Assembly (NCBI GenBank): GCA_028824575.1
Contig: JAPPDN010000340.1
Location: forward strand, 1 to 7,549
Direction of reading: 5' to 3'
DNA: 7,549 nucleotides
DNA from: Candidatus Poribacteria bacterium
Lineage (GTDB): Bacteria > Poribacteria > WGA-4E > WGA-3G
Positions 1-6,430 of the stretch are shown one piece after another; the stretch's first letter is position 1, and every line of letters begins with the position of its first letter. The position numbers and the translations under genes are program-made. The notes beneath the pieces were generated by a model that saw only the letters and a program-made list of their open reading frames with translations, had not been told where the DNA came from and searched no databases.

Positions 1-57
1 GCGCTAAAATAGAACGCCTACTAAAAGTAAAAAAATAACAACAGAATAGAAAACCAC

Positions 58-63
58 AAAGGA
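58..63 (+). promoter_or_regulatory. Candidate Shine-Dalgarno for the first TPR start
   Basis: AAAGGA lies 7 bases before the ATG at 71. It supports that start, although the signal peptide fits better with the in-frame ATG at 173, which has no visible Shine-Dalgarno. The first 70 bases of the window are an A-rich leader with no gene and no promoter I can call. Confidence 0.45.
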
Positions 64-70
64 AAACAAC

Positions 71-3000
71 ATGAAAAAAATAATGCCAAATCCCCTAAGA
101 ATACCCTTTCTGATAATAAAACCCTCTTTTGTAGAACAAACTGTTAGTTTGTTTCGCAGCACAACACATTTCATGAAAACCGGTAAGGCAACATCATTAT
201 TTACAAATGGTATTGCAGCTTTAATCATCTGTGCTGCTATCGCAAATCCTATGCCCGAACTCCGAGCTGAGCAAAACCGAGAAGAAGCTGCCGTAATTGA
301 AAAAATGCGAAAAGACTTCACAAAGGTCCTCCGAGAAAAAAAGAAGCCCGCCGAGAAACACCGCGAATTCATTCTGAAATGGCAGAAACAGGGACGACTC
401 TCCACACTCCTAACGCTTTATGAAACAGAAAAAGAGAATGCTCAGAGACAACAGTCCGCTTCTCCTGCAATGAACGCCGCATTTTACTACGGCTTAGGAT
501 ACGTACACGCCCTTGAAGCCACGAAAACCGATGAGACGTTTGACACGGCGGTCACCCATTTACAACACGCGCTTGAAATTGAGCCAGATCTGTTTTGGGC
601 ACATTTCAATTTGGGTGGCATCTATCAACAACAAAACGAAAGCGAATTGGCACTTGCGGAATTTGAAACTTGCGTCCGTTTAAACCCGAATTATTACCCA
701 GTTTACTATCGTATCGGTGATATCCACTTGAAACAGCAAAATTATATAGAAGCACTTCAAGCCTTTGAGACTGCACGGAAACTAAACCGGAAATGGGAAT
801 ACCCACAATACGGTATCGGTTTAGTCTACTTGGCACAAGGTGAAACAGATCGCGCTCGCGAAGCGTTTGAAAACATTACACATCAAAAGAAAAAGTTCGT
901 ACCCGCTTACATCAAACTCGGACAAGTCCTCGCTACACAAGGTTTTTTCGATGACGCCCTAACAGAATACGCCAAAGCAGCACAGCATCAACCTTACGCC
1001 GCGCAAGACCTTTACGAACTTGCGGTTATCTTTAATGAAAAAGGCAATACGGATGGCGCGATCCAGCTCTATCAACGCACAATTGAGACGGAACCAATGC
1101 ATGCGCAATCGCATTTCGCGCTCGGAGAAATCTTCTACACGAGCAGCAATACCGAGACCGCACTACACCATTACCAACAAGCATTATCCGTCATGCCGAG
1201 TCTCAAGGATACTTTCTATGAACCGCTGGAACCTTACTTCGCAGGGTTAATGACACCCGATCAAGCAATGCCAATTATAGAGAAAGCGATGTTCGTCCTT
1301 CCCAACGCTCCGCGTTCCTCCTTTTATGCAGGCATGATTGAAACCGATGCAGGCAACATCGAAAAAGCGATCCAACATTATGAGAAAACAATTGAAATAG
1401 TTGAAGCCGACGCAAGTTATTTGCAAGTTGAGCTCCCTTTGGGAAGTTTCCTCGATGCTTATTTTAAACTTGGTGAACTCCACCACCAACAGGGCGATAT
1501 AGACACAGCGGTCAATTACTTCAAACGCGCATTGGAACTGAATCCAGCGTTAGCCGACAGATTCATCGTGCAGGGACAGCGTGCTTTCGATGAAGAAAAC
1601 TATCAAGATGCCATTGAACCTCTAAATATCCACCTGCTGCTATTTCCTGAAGATGTTAGTGCCACCTATCTCCTTGGGCAAAGCTACGAGGCAAGTAGTG
1701 ACGCAGACAACGCGATTACTTTTTATGAACGCACCCTGACGTTAGACCCACAACGACCAGACGTGCTTTTCAAAATGGTTCACATATACCGTGGACGCGA
1801 GGCACATCAGCAGGCAGTTGATACCCTAAAGCGACTTATTGAGATCGCGCCTGAAACCACTGAAGCACACTACCTTCTGGCACTGTCCTACCTTTCGCTA
1901 AAGCAGCCTAACGATGCACTACCCGCATTCCTCGAAACTATTCGGTTGCGTCCTGATGATGTCGCAGCGCATTACCACGCAGCAATTCTGTTTGAAGAAA
2001 ACGGTGAAATAGACAACGCCATCGTGCATTACGAGAAAACAATCACGCTTGATACGACCTTGATTGAAAACGACATTGGGCGTAGCCTACAAACCCCGAT
2101 GCAAGGGGTCAAGGCAACGGAAGTTGAACCCTTTTTCCGTCTCGGTGCAATCTATCGCCAACGCAACGATGAGGATAACATTCTTCGTATCTATCAACCC
2201 GCGCTGGAAATTGAACCCGAACACCCTGAAATCCATCACCTCCTTGCTGTTATCTTTGAAAAACGAGACGAACGTGAGAACGCAATCAGATACTACGGAT
2301 TGGCGAACCATTACAATCCCGACAACTTCGATTGGCACTACAGTTACGCGCGCCTGCTCGACCGGCACGCTGAAACGCTCGGAGAGGACTATCACAAACA
2401 CGCCGAGATGGCTGTTAACGAATACACCACAACTATTGCCCTGAATCCCGACTACGTGGATGCTTACTTCTACCGCGGAATGCTCACACTTCGCTATCGG
2501 CAGATTGGTAAAACGCTCTACCGCTACAGCCAAATTTTAGAGGATTTCAAACAGGTAGCACTCTTTCAACCCAAAAACCGCGAGGCAAACTATAACATCG
2601 GCGTTATCTATCTCGAAATTGACCGACACCGCCCCGCAAGAGAGGCATTTGAACGTATGCTCTCTTACGCGCCAAAATATAGGGGAATCCACCTACATCT
2701 CGGAAAAATCGCAGAATGGGAGCAGGCATGGAAGGCGGCAATCAAACACTACGAAGCCGAAGCAGCACTGATTCAACAACCCGCTGAAAAAGGGGACGAC
2801 ATTGCCGCTAAGACGTATCAACGCCTCGGAGAGCTTTACTACGCCCACGCCTTGGATTACAACGCCGCGAAAGAGACTTTAGAGAAGGCACTCGCTTTAG
2901 ACGACACGCATGTACCGACACTGCTGAATTACGCGAATAACTTCTTCAGTATGGATTTACTCGGTTCAGCAGCGGAACAGTTTGAACGCGTCATACAACT

Positions 3001-3154
3001 GGAGCCGGACAATTTGACAGCGAACTATAACCTCGCATTAATGTATGAATACACAGAAAAAAGCAAGCAAGCAAAAGCACAATGGAAACGCTTCCTTGAA
3101 CTCAACCCGCCAGAACAGTGGAAAATTGAGGCAGAAAAACACCTACGCCAGTAG
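71..3154 (+). CDS. Large exported TPR-repeat protein
   Basis: The 1027-residue frame is built almost wholly of tetratricopeptide repeats. I count about 23 units from residue 136 to the C terminus, with the usual signature (small residues at helix contacts, Ala near position 20, Pro near 32), for example the unit ending ALEIEPD at 167-173. Residues 35-66 look like a signal peptide: basic MKTGK, hydrophobic core IAALIICAAIA (48-58), likely cleavage after A58 or A66. Residues 67-130 are charged and probably form a helical linker. This points to a periplasmic or outer-envelope scaffold; TPR solenoids bind other proteins, and no catalytic domain is visible. Two starts compete: ATG 71 has a Shine-Dalgarno but adds 34 residues before the signal peptide, while ATG 173 gives a textbook signal peptide of a 993-residue protein. 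I favour 173 on protein grounds and list the full frame. The partner and specific role are unknown. Confidence 0.85.
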   Translation: MKKIMPNPLRIPFLIIKPSFVEQTVSLFRSTTHFMKTGKATSLFTNGIAALIICAAIANPMPELRAEQNREEAAVIEKMRKDFTKVLREKKKPAEKHREFILKWQKQGRLSTLLTLYETEKENAQRQQSASPAMNAAFYYGLGYVHALEATKTDETFDTAVTHLQHALEIEPDLFWAHFNLGGIYQQQNESELALAEFETCVRLNPNYYPVYYRIGDIHLKQQNYIEALQAFETARKLNRKWEYPQYGIGLVYLAQGETDRAREAFENITHQKKKFVPAYIKLGQVLATQGFFDDALTEYAKAAQHQPYAAQDLYELAVIFNEKGNTDGAIQLYQRTIETEPMHAQSHFALGEIFYTSSNTETALHHYQQALSVMPSLKDTFYEPLEPYFAGLMTPDQAMPIIEKAMFVLPNAPRSSFYAGMIETDAGNIEKAIQHYEKTIEIVEADASYLQVELPLGSFLDAYFKLGELHHQQGDIDTAVNYFKRALELNPALADRFIVQGQRAFDEENYQDAIEPLNIHLLLFPEDVSATYLLGQSYEASSDADNAITFYERTLTLDPQRPDVLFKMVHIYRGREAHQQAVDTLKRLIEIAPETTEAHYLLALSYLSLKQPNDALPAFLETIRLRPDDVAAHYHAAILFEENGEIDNAIVHYEKTITLDTTLIENDIGRSLQTPMQGVKATEVEPFFRLGAIYRQRNDEDNILRIYQPALEIEPEHPEIHHLLAVIFEKRDERENAIRYYGLANHYNPDNFDWHYSYARLLDRHAETLGEDYHKHAEMAVNEYTTTIALNPDYVDAYFYRGMLTLRYRQIGKTLYRYSQILEDFKQVALFQPKNREANYNIGVIYLEIDRHRPAREAFERMLSYAPKYRGIHLHLGKIAEWEQAWKAAIKHYEAEAALIQQPAEKGDDIAAKTYQRLGELYYAHALDYNAAKETLEKALALDDTHVPTLLNYANNFFSMDLLGSAAEQFERVIQLEPDNLTANYNLALMYEYTEKSKQAKAQWKRFLELNPPEQWKIEAEKHLRQ
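135..153. repeat. Perfect 8-bp palindrome between two candidate starts
   Basis: AACAAACT at 135-142 and AGTTTGTT at 146-153 are exact inverted copies around the loop GTT. The palindrome sits 19 bases before the ATG at 173. It could be a small dispersed palindrome, an operator or a leader hairpin if transcription or translation starts after 71. Its symmetry is seen directly; its role is not known. Confidence 0.6.
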
Positions 3155-3159
3155 TACCT

Positions 3160-3840
3160 ATGGACATTAAGGACTTTGGCGCGACACTTCAGACTACATT
3201 TATCGGATGCCAGATTGAGCATCATCACCAAGTTGCTTCCACCAATGATATTGCAATCGCACGTGGCAAAGCAGGCGCGGCAGAGGGAACACTCGTCATC
3301 GCGGAACATCAAACCGCTGGACGCGGGAGATATGGCAGGAAATGGGAGGCACCACCCGGTAAGTGTCTTCTCGTGTCAGTTGTCCTGAGACACCGGCTGC
3401 TGCGTGACCAAGTCGCACTCCCGAATCTTGTTGGAGCAATCGCGATTGCACGCGCACTCCAGACAACACATGGACTTGAAGCGCAGATTAAACCGCCTAA
3501 CGATGTCCGTATTAGAGAGAAAAAGGTGGCGGGTGTGCTAACAGAACTCGCTTATGACGCGCAGCAGCACCCGTTTTTTGTCTTAGGTTTCGGCGTAAAT
3601 GTCAATATCGGTTTGGAGGATTTTCCACCGGAATTGTGTGAGACAGCAACCTCTGTCCATCTTGCGTGTGGACATTCGGATGATCAGAACACCGAGGTCT
3701 GTCGTGCCTCACTGCTACATGCGATACTCCACCAATTAGAAGATACCTATCTGCAGCTGAAAGCCGGTGAGACTGAGTTAATCATGAATCAATTTGAGGA
3801 ATTGCGGGAAATTGTGCCATTAAGGCACAATTTGTCTTAA
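3160..3840 (+). CDS. birA: Biotin--[acetyl-CoA-carboxylase] ligase, C-terminally truncated
   Basis: This protein of 226 residues joins biotin to the carrier lysine of biotin-dependent carboxylases through biotinyl-5'-AMP, in the cytoplasm. Family landmarks in order are STN at 27-29, the biotin/adenylate loop GRGRYGRKW at 54-62, KPPNDV at 111-116 (consensus KWPNDV), KKVAGVLTEL at 121-130 with the catalytic-type lysine at 122, and LGFGVNVN at 142-149. There is no N-terminal helix-turn-helix, so it is the monofunctional class and not a biotin repressor. It stops at about the point where the small C-terminal domain (BPL_C, roughly 40-50 residues) should begin, and its last codons lie in a perfect hairpin (3809-3833). 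The start follows the TPR stop by 5 bases with no Shine-Dalgarno, so it is probably translated by coupling. Whether the truncated enzyme is active is uncertain. Confidence 0.88.
   Translation: MDIKDFGATLQTTFIGCQIEHHHQVASTNDIAIARGKAGAAEGTLVIAEHQTAGRGRYGRKWEAPPGKCLLVSVVLRHRLLRDQVALPNLVGAIAIARALQTTHGLEAQIKPPNDVRIREKKVAGVLTELAYDAQQHPFFVLGFGVNVNIGLEDFPPELCETATSVHLACGHSDDQNTEVCRASLLHAILHQLEDTYLQLKAGETELIMNQFEELREIVPLRHNLS
3809..3833. repeat. 10-bp perfect hairpin inside the 3' end of birA
   Basis: AAATTGTGCC at 3809-3818 and GGCACAATTT at 3824-3833 pair perfectly around the loop ATTAA. The hairpin encodes most of the last residues of birA (about 217-226) and ends 16 bases before the DUF523 start. 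It could be an inserted palindromic repeat that replaced the birA C terminus. A T-containing stretch follows it (TTTGTCTT), so a weak terminator is possible, but a terminator this close to the next start would be odd. Confidence 0.7.
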
Positions 3841-3849
3841 CTTTACATT

Positions 3850-4287
3850 ATGAAAGTAGTCATTAGTGCCTGTCTTTTAGGCGTTCGCTGCCGATACGAC
3901 GGTGGCGATAGCCGAAACGAATTAGCAATAAAACAGAAAGATACCTACCAACTTATCCCTGTCTGTCCAGAAGAGGCAGGTGGGTTGCTAACACCGCGCC
4001 CGCCCGCAGAAATTGTCGGCGGAGATGGGGATGATGTCTTGGATGGCAAAGCCAAAGTCATAGACGTTGATGGGACAGATGTGACTGCGGCATATTTGAA
4101 GGGCGCACATCACGCCTTACAGGTTGTGCAATCACACAGCGCAACGCAAGTGATACTCAAAGCAAGGAGTCCCTCCTGCGGGTGCGGCGACATCTACGAC
4201 GGCACTTTCTCAGGCACACTCACAACCGGCGACGGCGTAACCACTGCCCTCCTGAAACGCCACGGTATTACCGTTACTTCCATGTAG
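3850..4287 (+). CDS. DUF523 / TudS-like iron-sulfur protein
   Basis: This 145-residue protein is full length for the DUF523 (YbbK-like) family. Landmarks are SACLLGVRCRYDG at 6-18, PVCPEEAGGLLTPRPPAEI at 37-55, ILKARSPSCG at 102-111, IYDGTFSG at 115-122 and GDGVTTALL at 127-135. Cysteines 8, 39 and 110 fall in the three conserved motifs; C14 and C112 are additional. A characterised member, TudS, is a thiouracil desulfidase that uses a [4Fe-4S] cluster held by three cysteines, so removal of sulfur from a thiolated base or other small molecule is a reasonable guess here. The actual substrate is not shown by the sequence. The gene starts 9 bases after the birA stop without a clear Shine-Dalgarno. 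Its TAG stop lies in the left flanking repeat of the MITE-like element that follows. Confidence 0.88.
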   Translation: MKVVISACLLGVRCRYDGGDSRNELAIKQKDTYQLIPVCPEEAGGLLTPRPPAEIVGGDGDDVLDGKAKVIDVDGTDVTAAYLKGAHHALQVVQSHSATQVILKARSPSCGCGDIYDGTFSGTLTTGDGVTTALLKRHGITVTSM

Positions 4288-4429
4288 TTAGGACTTACGC
4301 ATTCCCTCTTAAAGTCCCCCTGATAAGGGGCGGGGAATGCCCATAAGGCATTCATACCGTTGATTCTTTAGGGGGTTAAAAATACGGAAATTGCCACTTT
4401 TTGCTCAATTTGCGTAAGTCTTGGTAGTT
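4284..4429. mobile_element. MITE-like element with terminal inverted repeats
   Basis: The left end AGGACTTACGCA (4290-4301) matches the reverse complement of the right end TGCGTAAGTCTT (4411-4422) at 11 of 12 positions. GTAGTT directly flanks the unit at 4284-4289 and 4424-4429, with one extra G at 4423, and looks like a target-site duplication. The interior of about 110 bases has no usable reading frame and holds nested hairpins: GCATTCCC (4299-4306) with GGGAATGC (4333-4340), CCCCT (4317-4321) with AGGGG (4326-4330), and GAATGCC (4335-4341) with GGCATTC (4347-4353). It occupies nearly the whole gap between two convergent genes, a harmless landing site, and may also block read-through between them. 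No transposase is present, so any movement would need one supplied elsewhere. Confidence 0.65.
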
Positions 4430-4436
4430 TCTAATT

Positions 4437-5231
4437 TTAAGAGATTAAACGGCGAACTTGTGCGCCAATATCAGGACTCCGCATCAACGACTCACCGACA
4501 AGCATCGCATGAATACCGGCTTCCTGCAGCTTCATTACGTCTTCACGCGAATAAATACCACTTTCACTCACCACAACCCTATCCGCTGGGATCGCTTCAT
4601 GTAACTGAAATGTTGTCGCAATATCTGTATGAAACGTATGCAAATCACGGTTGTTGATACCGATAATCTGCGCCTCTACGTCCAACGCAATCGCCAATTC
4701 TTCACGTGTATGCACCTCCACCAGACATGCCAGTGACAACGACGCTGCGACATCCATGAACGTCCGTAACTGTGCGGCTGTCAATGCTGCTACAATCAAT
4801 AAGACTGCATCCGCGCCCGCGACACGCGCTTGGTAGATATGATATGGATCAATCGTGAAATCTTTCCTTAACAGTGGCACATCAACAGTGTCGCGAATTG
4901 CGCGTAGGTAGTCGAGTTCCCCCGCAAAAAAATGTTTATCTGTGAGTACGGAAACAGCAGCTGCCCCGTTTTCGACGTAAGTTTCGGCAATTGACACCGG
5001 ATGGAAATCTTCGCGGATAATGCCTTTACTGGGCGACTTTTTTTTCACCTCTGCAATAAGTTTGACGGTATCGCTACCTGCGATGGCACCACGAAAATCC
5101 CGCGTCGGTGGAAGGTTTTTGACCTCCGCTTCCAGATCCGCAAGCGGTACTTGCGCCTGTTCGGTTTCCAACTCTTTCCGTTTATGTGCAATAATAGTAT
5201 CAAGTATCAATCCGTTTATTCTCCTATCCAT
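4437..5231 (-). CDS. trpC: Indole-3-glycerol phosphate synthase
   Basis: This enzyme closes the ring of 1-(2-carboxyphenylamino)-1-deoxyribulose 5-phosphate to indole-3-glycerol phosphate, with loss of CO2 and water, in tryptophan synthesis. The 264-residue frame is a complete single-domain TIM barrel with no fused TrpF. Active-site residues all appear in their motifs: E61 and K63 in IAEVKKKSPSKG (59-70), K123 in LLRKDF (120-125), E172 in LVEVHT (170-175), N193 in GINNRDL (191-197), E223 and S224 in VSESGI (221-226), and the phosphate-binding VGES (245-248). The listed ATG is 6 bases after the trpD stop without a Shine-Dalgarno. A TTG at 5210-5208 has AGGAG 10 bases upstream and would give a protein beginning ILDTIIAHKRKEL, which matches the usual N terminus of the family, so the true start may be there. 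It is co-transcribed with trpD. Confidence 0.95.
   Translation of the reverse strand: MDRRINGLILDTIIAHKRKELETEQAQVPLADLEAEVKNLPPTRDFRGAIAGSDTVKLIAEVKKKSPSKGIIREDFHPVSIAETYVENGAAAVSVLTDKHFFAGELDYLRAIRDTVDVPLLRKDFTIDPYHIYQARVAGADAVLLIVAALTAAQLRTFMDVAASLSLACLVEVHTREELAIALDVEAQIIGINNRDLHTFHTDIATTFQLHEAIPADRVVVSESGIYSREDVMKLQEAGIHAMLVGESLMRSPDIGAQVRRLIS
5221..5225 (-). promoter_or_regulatory. Candidate Shine-Dalgarno for a TTG start of trpC
   Basis: On the minus strand this reads AGGAG, 10 bases before TTG at 5210-5208. The upstream ATG (5231-5229) has no comparable site. If it is used, trpC is 7 residues shorter and starts where TrpC proteins normally start. Confidence 0.4.
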
Positions 5232-5237
5232 AATAGG

Positions 5238-6248
5238 CTAATCATTCGACATTGATTTTAGCCCTTCTAACTTCGCCAATGCTGCGCCTGAATCAATGGA
5301 GCTGTTTGCAAGTTCAATGCCGGCATCAAGATTATCCGCTTTCCCACCCGCAACAATCGCGGCACCAGCGTTTAGCACAACAATATCGCGTTTGGGGCCC
5401 TTTTCACCGCTCAAAATATTAACTGTAATCTCAGCGTTTTCTTCAGGGCTACCCCCTAAGAGTGCAGCGGATTCTGCATTCGGAATTCCGAATGCCGTTG
5501 CATCAAGCGTGTAAGTCTTGACAGTACCGTTCCGTAGTTCAGAGACACGCGTTGTTGTCGTCGTCGTGATCTCATCCAACCCGTCATCTCCGTGCACGAC
5601 AAAGGCGCGTCTACATCCAAGGTTGTTCAAGACATTGGCGTGCGTTTCAGTGAGTTCTGGCGCGTAAACGCCAAGCACCTGTGCCTGCGCACCCGCCGGA
5701 TTCGTCAGCGGACCTAACGCATTGAAAATGGTTCGGATGCCAATCTCTCGGCGCGGTCCGATAGCATATTTCATCGCACCGTGCAATGCCGGAGCAAACA
5801 GAAAACCGATACCGCCTTCATCGATGCATTGCCCAACGTGTTCAGGACTAATCTCAATATTCACACCCAACGCCATTAGCACATTCGCACTGCCACTCTG
5901 CCGCGTTACACCTCGGTTTCCATGCTTCGCGACCGGCACACCTGCTCCGGCAACGACAAAAGCAGAAGTTGTTGAGATGTTGAAAAGGCTCAGACCTGTG
6001 CCACCTGTGCTACACGTGTCAACAACTAATGCGTGCTTCGTCGGAACAAGCGTAGCCTTGTCACGCATGACGCGCGCTGCACCCGTAATTTCCGCTATTG
6101 TCTCACCTTTAAGCCGTAGCGCCGTAAGAAAACAGGCGATCTGTGCATCTGTTGTCTCACCTTCCATGATCTCATTCATCGTCTCAATCATCTCTGCTTC
6201 GGTTAAGTCATTTCCTGCCATAACCTGCTGAATCGCTTCTCGAATCAT
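5238..6248 (-). CDS. trpD: Anthranilate phosphoribosyltransferase
   Basis: TrpD transfers the phosphoribosyl group of PRPP to anthranilate, the step directly before the TrpC substrate is formed. The 336-residue protein is full length. Landmarks: helical N-terminal domain (1-70); PRPP loop region DTCSTGGTGLSLFNIST at 77-93; KHGNR at 108-112; SGSANVLMALG at 118-128; FLFAP at 149-153; RTIFNALGPLTNPA at 172-185; and the metal-binding pair D225-E226 in HGDDGLDE. Two motifs are off-consensus: GTGGD is STGGT (80-84), and SGSAD is SGSAN (118-122). A run of six threonines (228-233) follows the DE pair. The start is secure: AGGAGG lies 7 bases upstream. trpC follows after 6 bases, so the two form an operon. 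The 251-base upstream gap suggests its own promoter, but I see no attenuator. Sequence match to the family is strong; the effect of the substitutions is not known. Confidence 0.95.
   Translation of the reverse strand: MIREAIQQVMAGNDLTEAEMIETMNEIMEGETTDAQIACFLTALRLKGETIAEITGAARVMRDKATLVPTKHALVVDTCSTGGTGLSLFNISTTSAFVVAGAGVPVAKHGNRGVTRQSGSANVLMALGVNIEISPEHVGQCIDEGGIGFLFAPALHGAMKYAIGPRREIGIRTIFNALGPLTNPAGAQAQVLGVYAPELTETHANVLNNLGCRRAFVVHGDDGLDEITTTTTTRVSELRNGTVKTYTLDATAFGIPNAESAALLGGSPEENAEITVNILSGEKGPKRDIVVLNAGAAIVAGGKADNLDAGIELANSSIDSGAALAKLEGLKSMSND
5550..5567 (-). repeat. Trinucleotide run encoding six threonines in trpD
   Basis: On the plus strand six CGT/TGT triplets in a row encode T228-T233 just after the catalytic D225-E226 pair. 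Codons are mixed ACG and ACA. It is in a region where related proteins have a variable loop. Confidence 0.6.
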
Positions 6249-6255
6249 GTAATTT

Positions 6256-6261
6256 CCTCCT
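6256..6261 (-). promoter_or_regulatory. Strong Shine-Dalgarno of trpD
   Basis: AGGAGG on the minus strand, 7 bases before the ATG at 6248-6246, fixes the trpD start. Confidence 0.8.
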
Positions 6262-6296
6262 GGTGTTATTTCAATGTCGCGTTTGTGATGCGGGTA

Positions 6297-6320
6297 TCGC
6301 GAGCACAGCTCGCTCCTACA
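6297..6320. repeat. REP-like palindromic repeat upstream of trpD
   Basis: On the minus strand the segment begins TGTAGGAGCGAGC, followed by TGT and GCTCGCGA. The core CGAGC (6300-6304) pairs with GCTCG (6308-6312) around ACA. This closely resembles REP-type elements of Pseudomonas and others that carry GGAGCGAGC...GCTCGCGA. It lies in the likely untranslated leader of trpD, about 50 bases before the start codon. I infer a dispersed extragenic palindrome; only one copy is visible in this window. Confidence 0.55.
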
Positions 6321-6372
6321 AGAAGATGCGACCTACGCTAAATCTTTTCCCTCACAATTTAAAATAGTGAAT

Positions 6373-6407
6373 GGCTATCAGCAGTCAGCACTTGGCTATC
6401 AGTTAAT
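6373..6407 (-). repeat. Heptamer array, left copy (minus orientation)
   Basis: Read in sevens on the plus strand: GGCTATC, AGCAGTC, AGCACTT, GGCTATC, AGTTAAT. On the minus strand the units are GATAGCC, GACTGCT and similar, close to the GATAACT consensus of the array at 6464-6498. Five degenerate units are visible, two of them identical. Confidence 0.5.
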
Positions 6408-6430
6408 ATCTTATGGCATTCAATTTTCTT

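Noticed and set aside
4..405. Minus-strand open frame of 133 codons across the start of the TPR gene
   Set aside because: It is antisense to the TPR gene, has no family motifs, and its hydrophobic tail comes from the A-rich leader read backwards.
2087..2533. Minus-strand open frame of 148 codons inside the TPR gene
   Set aside because: It is a shadow of the TPR reading frame with no recognisable domain or ribosome site.
71..3154. Lipoprotein signal (LIIC at residues 51-54) in the TPR protein
   Set aside because: The residue before the cysteine is Ile, not Gly, Ala or Ser, so the lipobox is poor; a normal signal peptide fits better.
3809..3840. Intrinsic terminator at the end of birA
   Set aside because: The stem is strong but AT-rich at its base, the following TTTGTCTT is interrupted, and it would stop transcription just before the DUF523 start; kept as a hairpin repeat.
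4290..4423. CRISPR repeat or small RNA gene in the convergent gap
   Set aside because: There is no regular repeat-spacer pattern, and inverted ends with a flanking direct repeat fit a MITE-like element better.
5722..6231. Plus-strand open frame of 169 codons opposite trpD
   Set aside because: The opposite strand encodes unmistakable TrpD motifs throughout; this frame is antisense and low in complexity.
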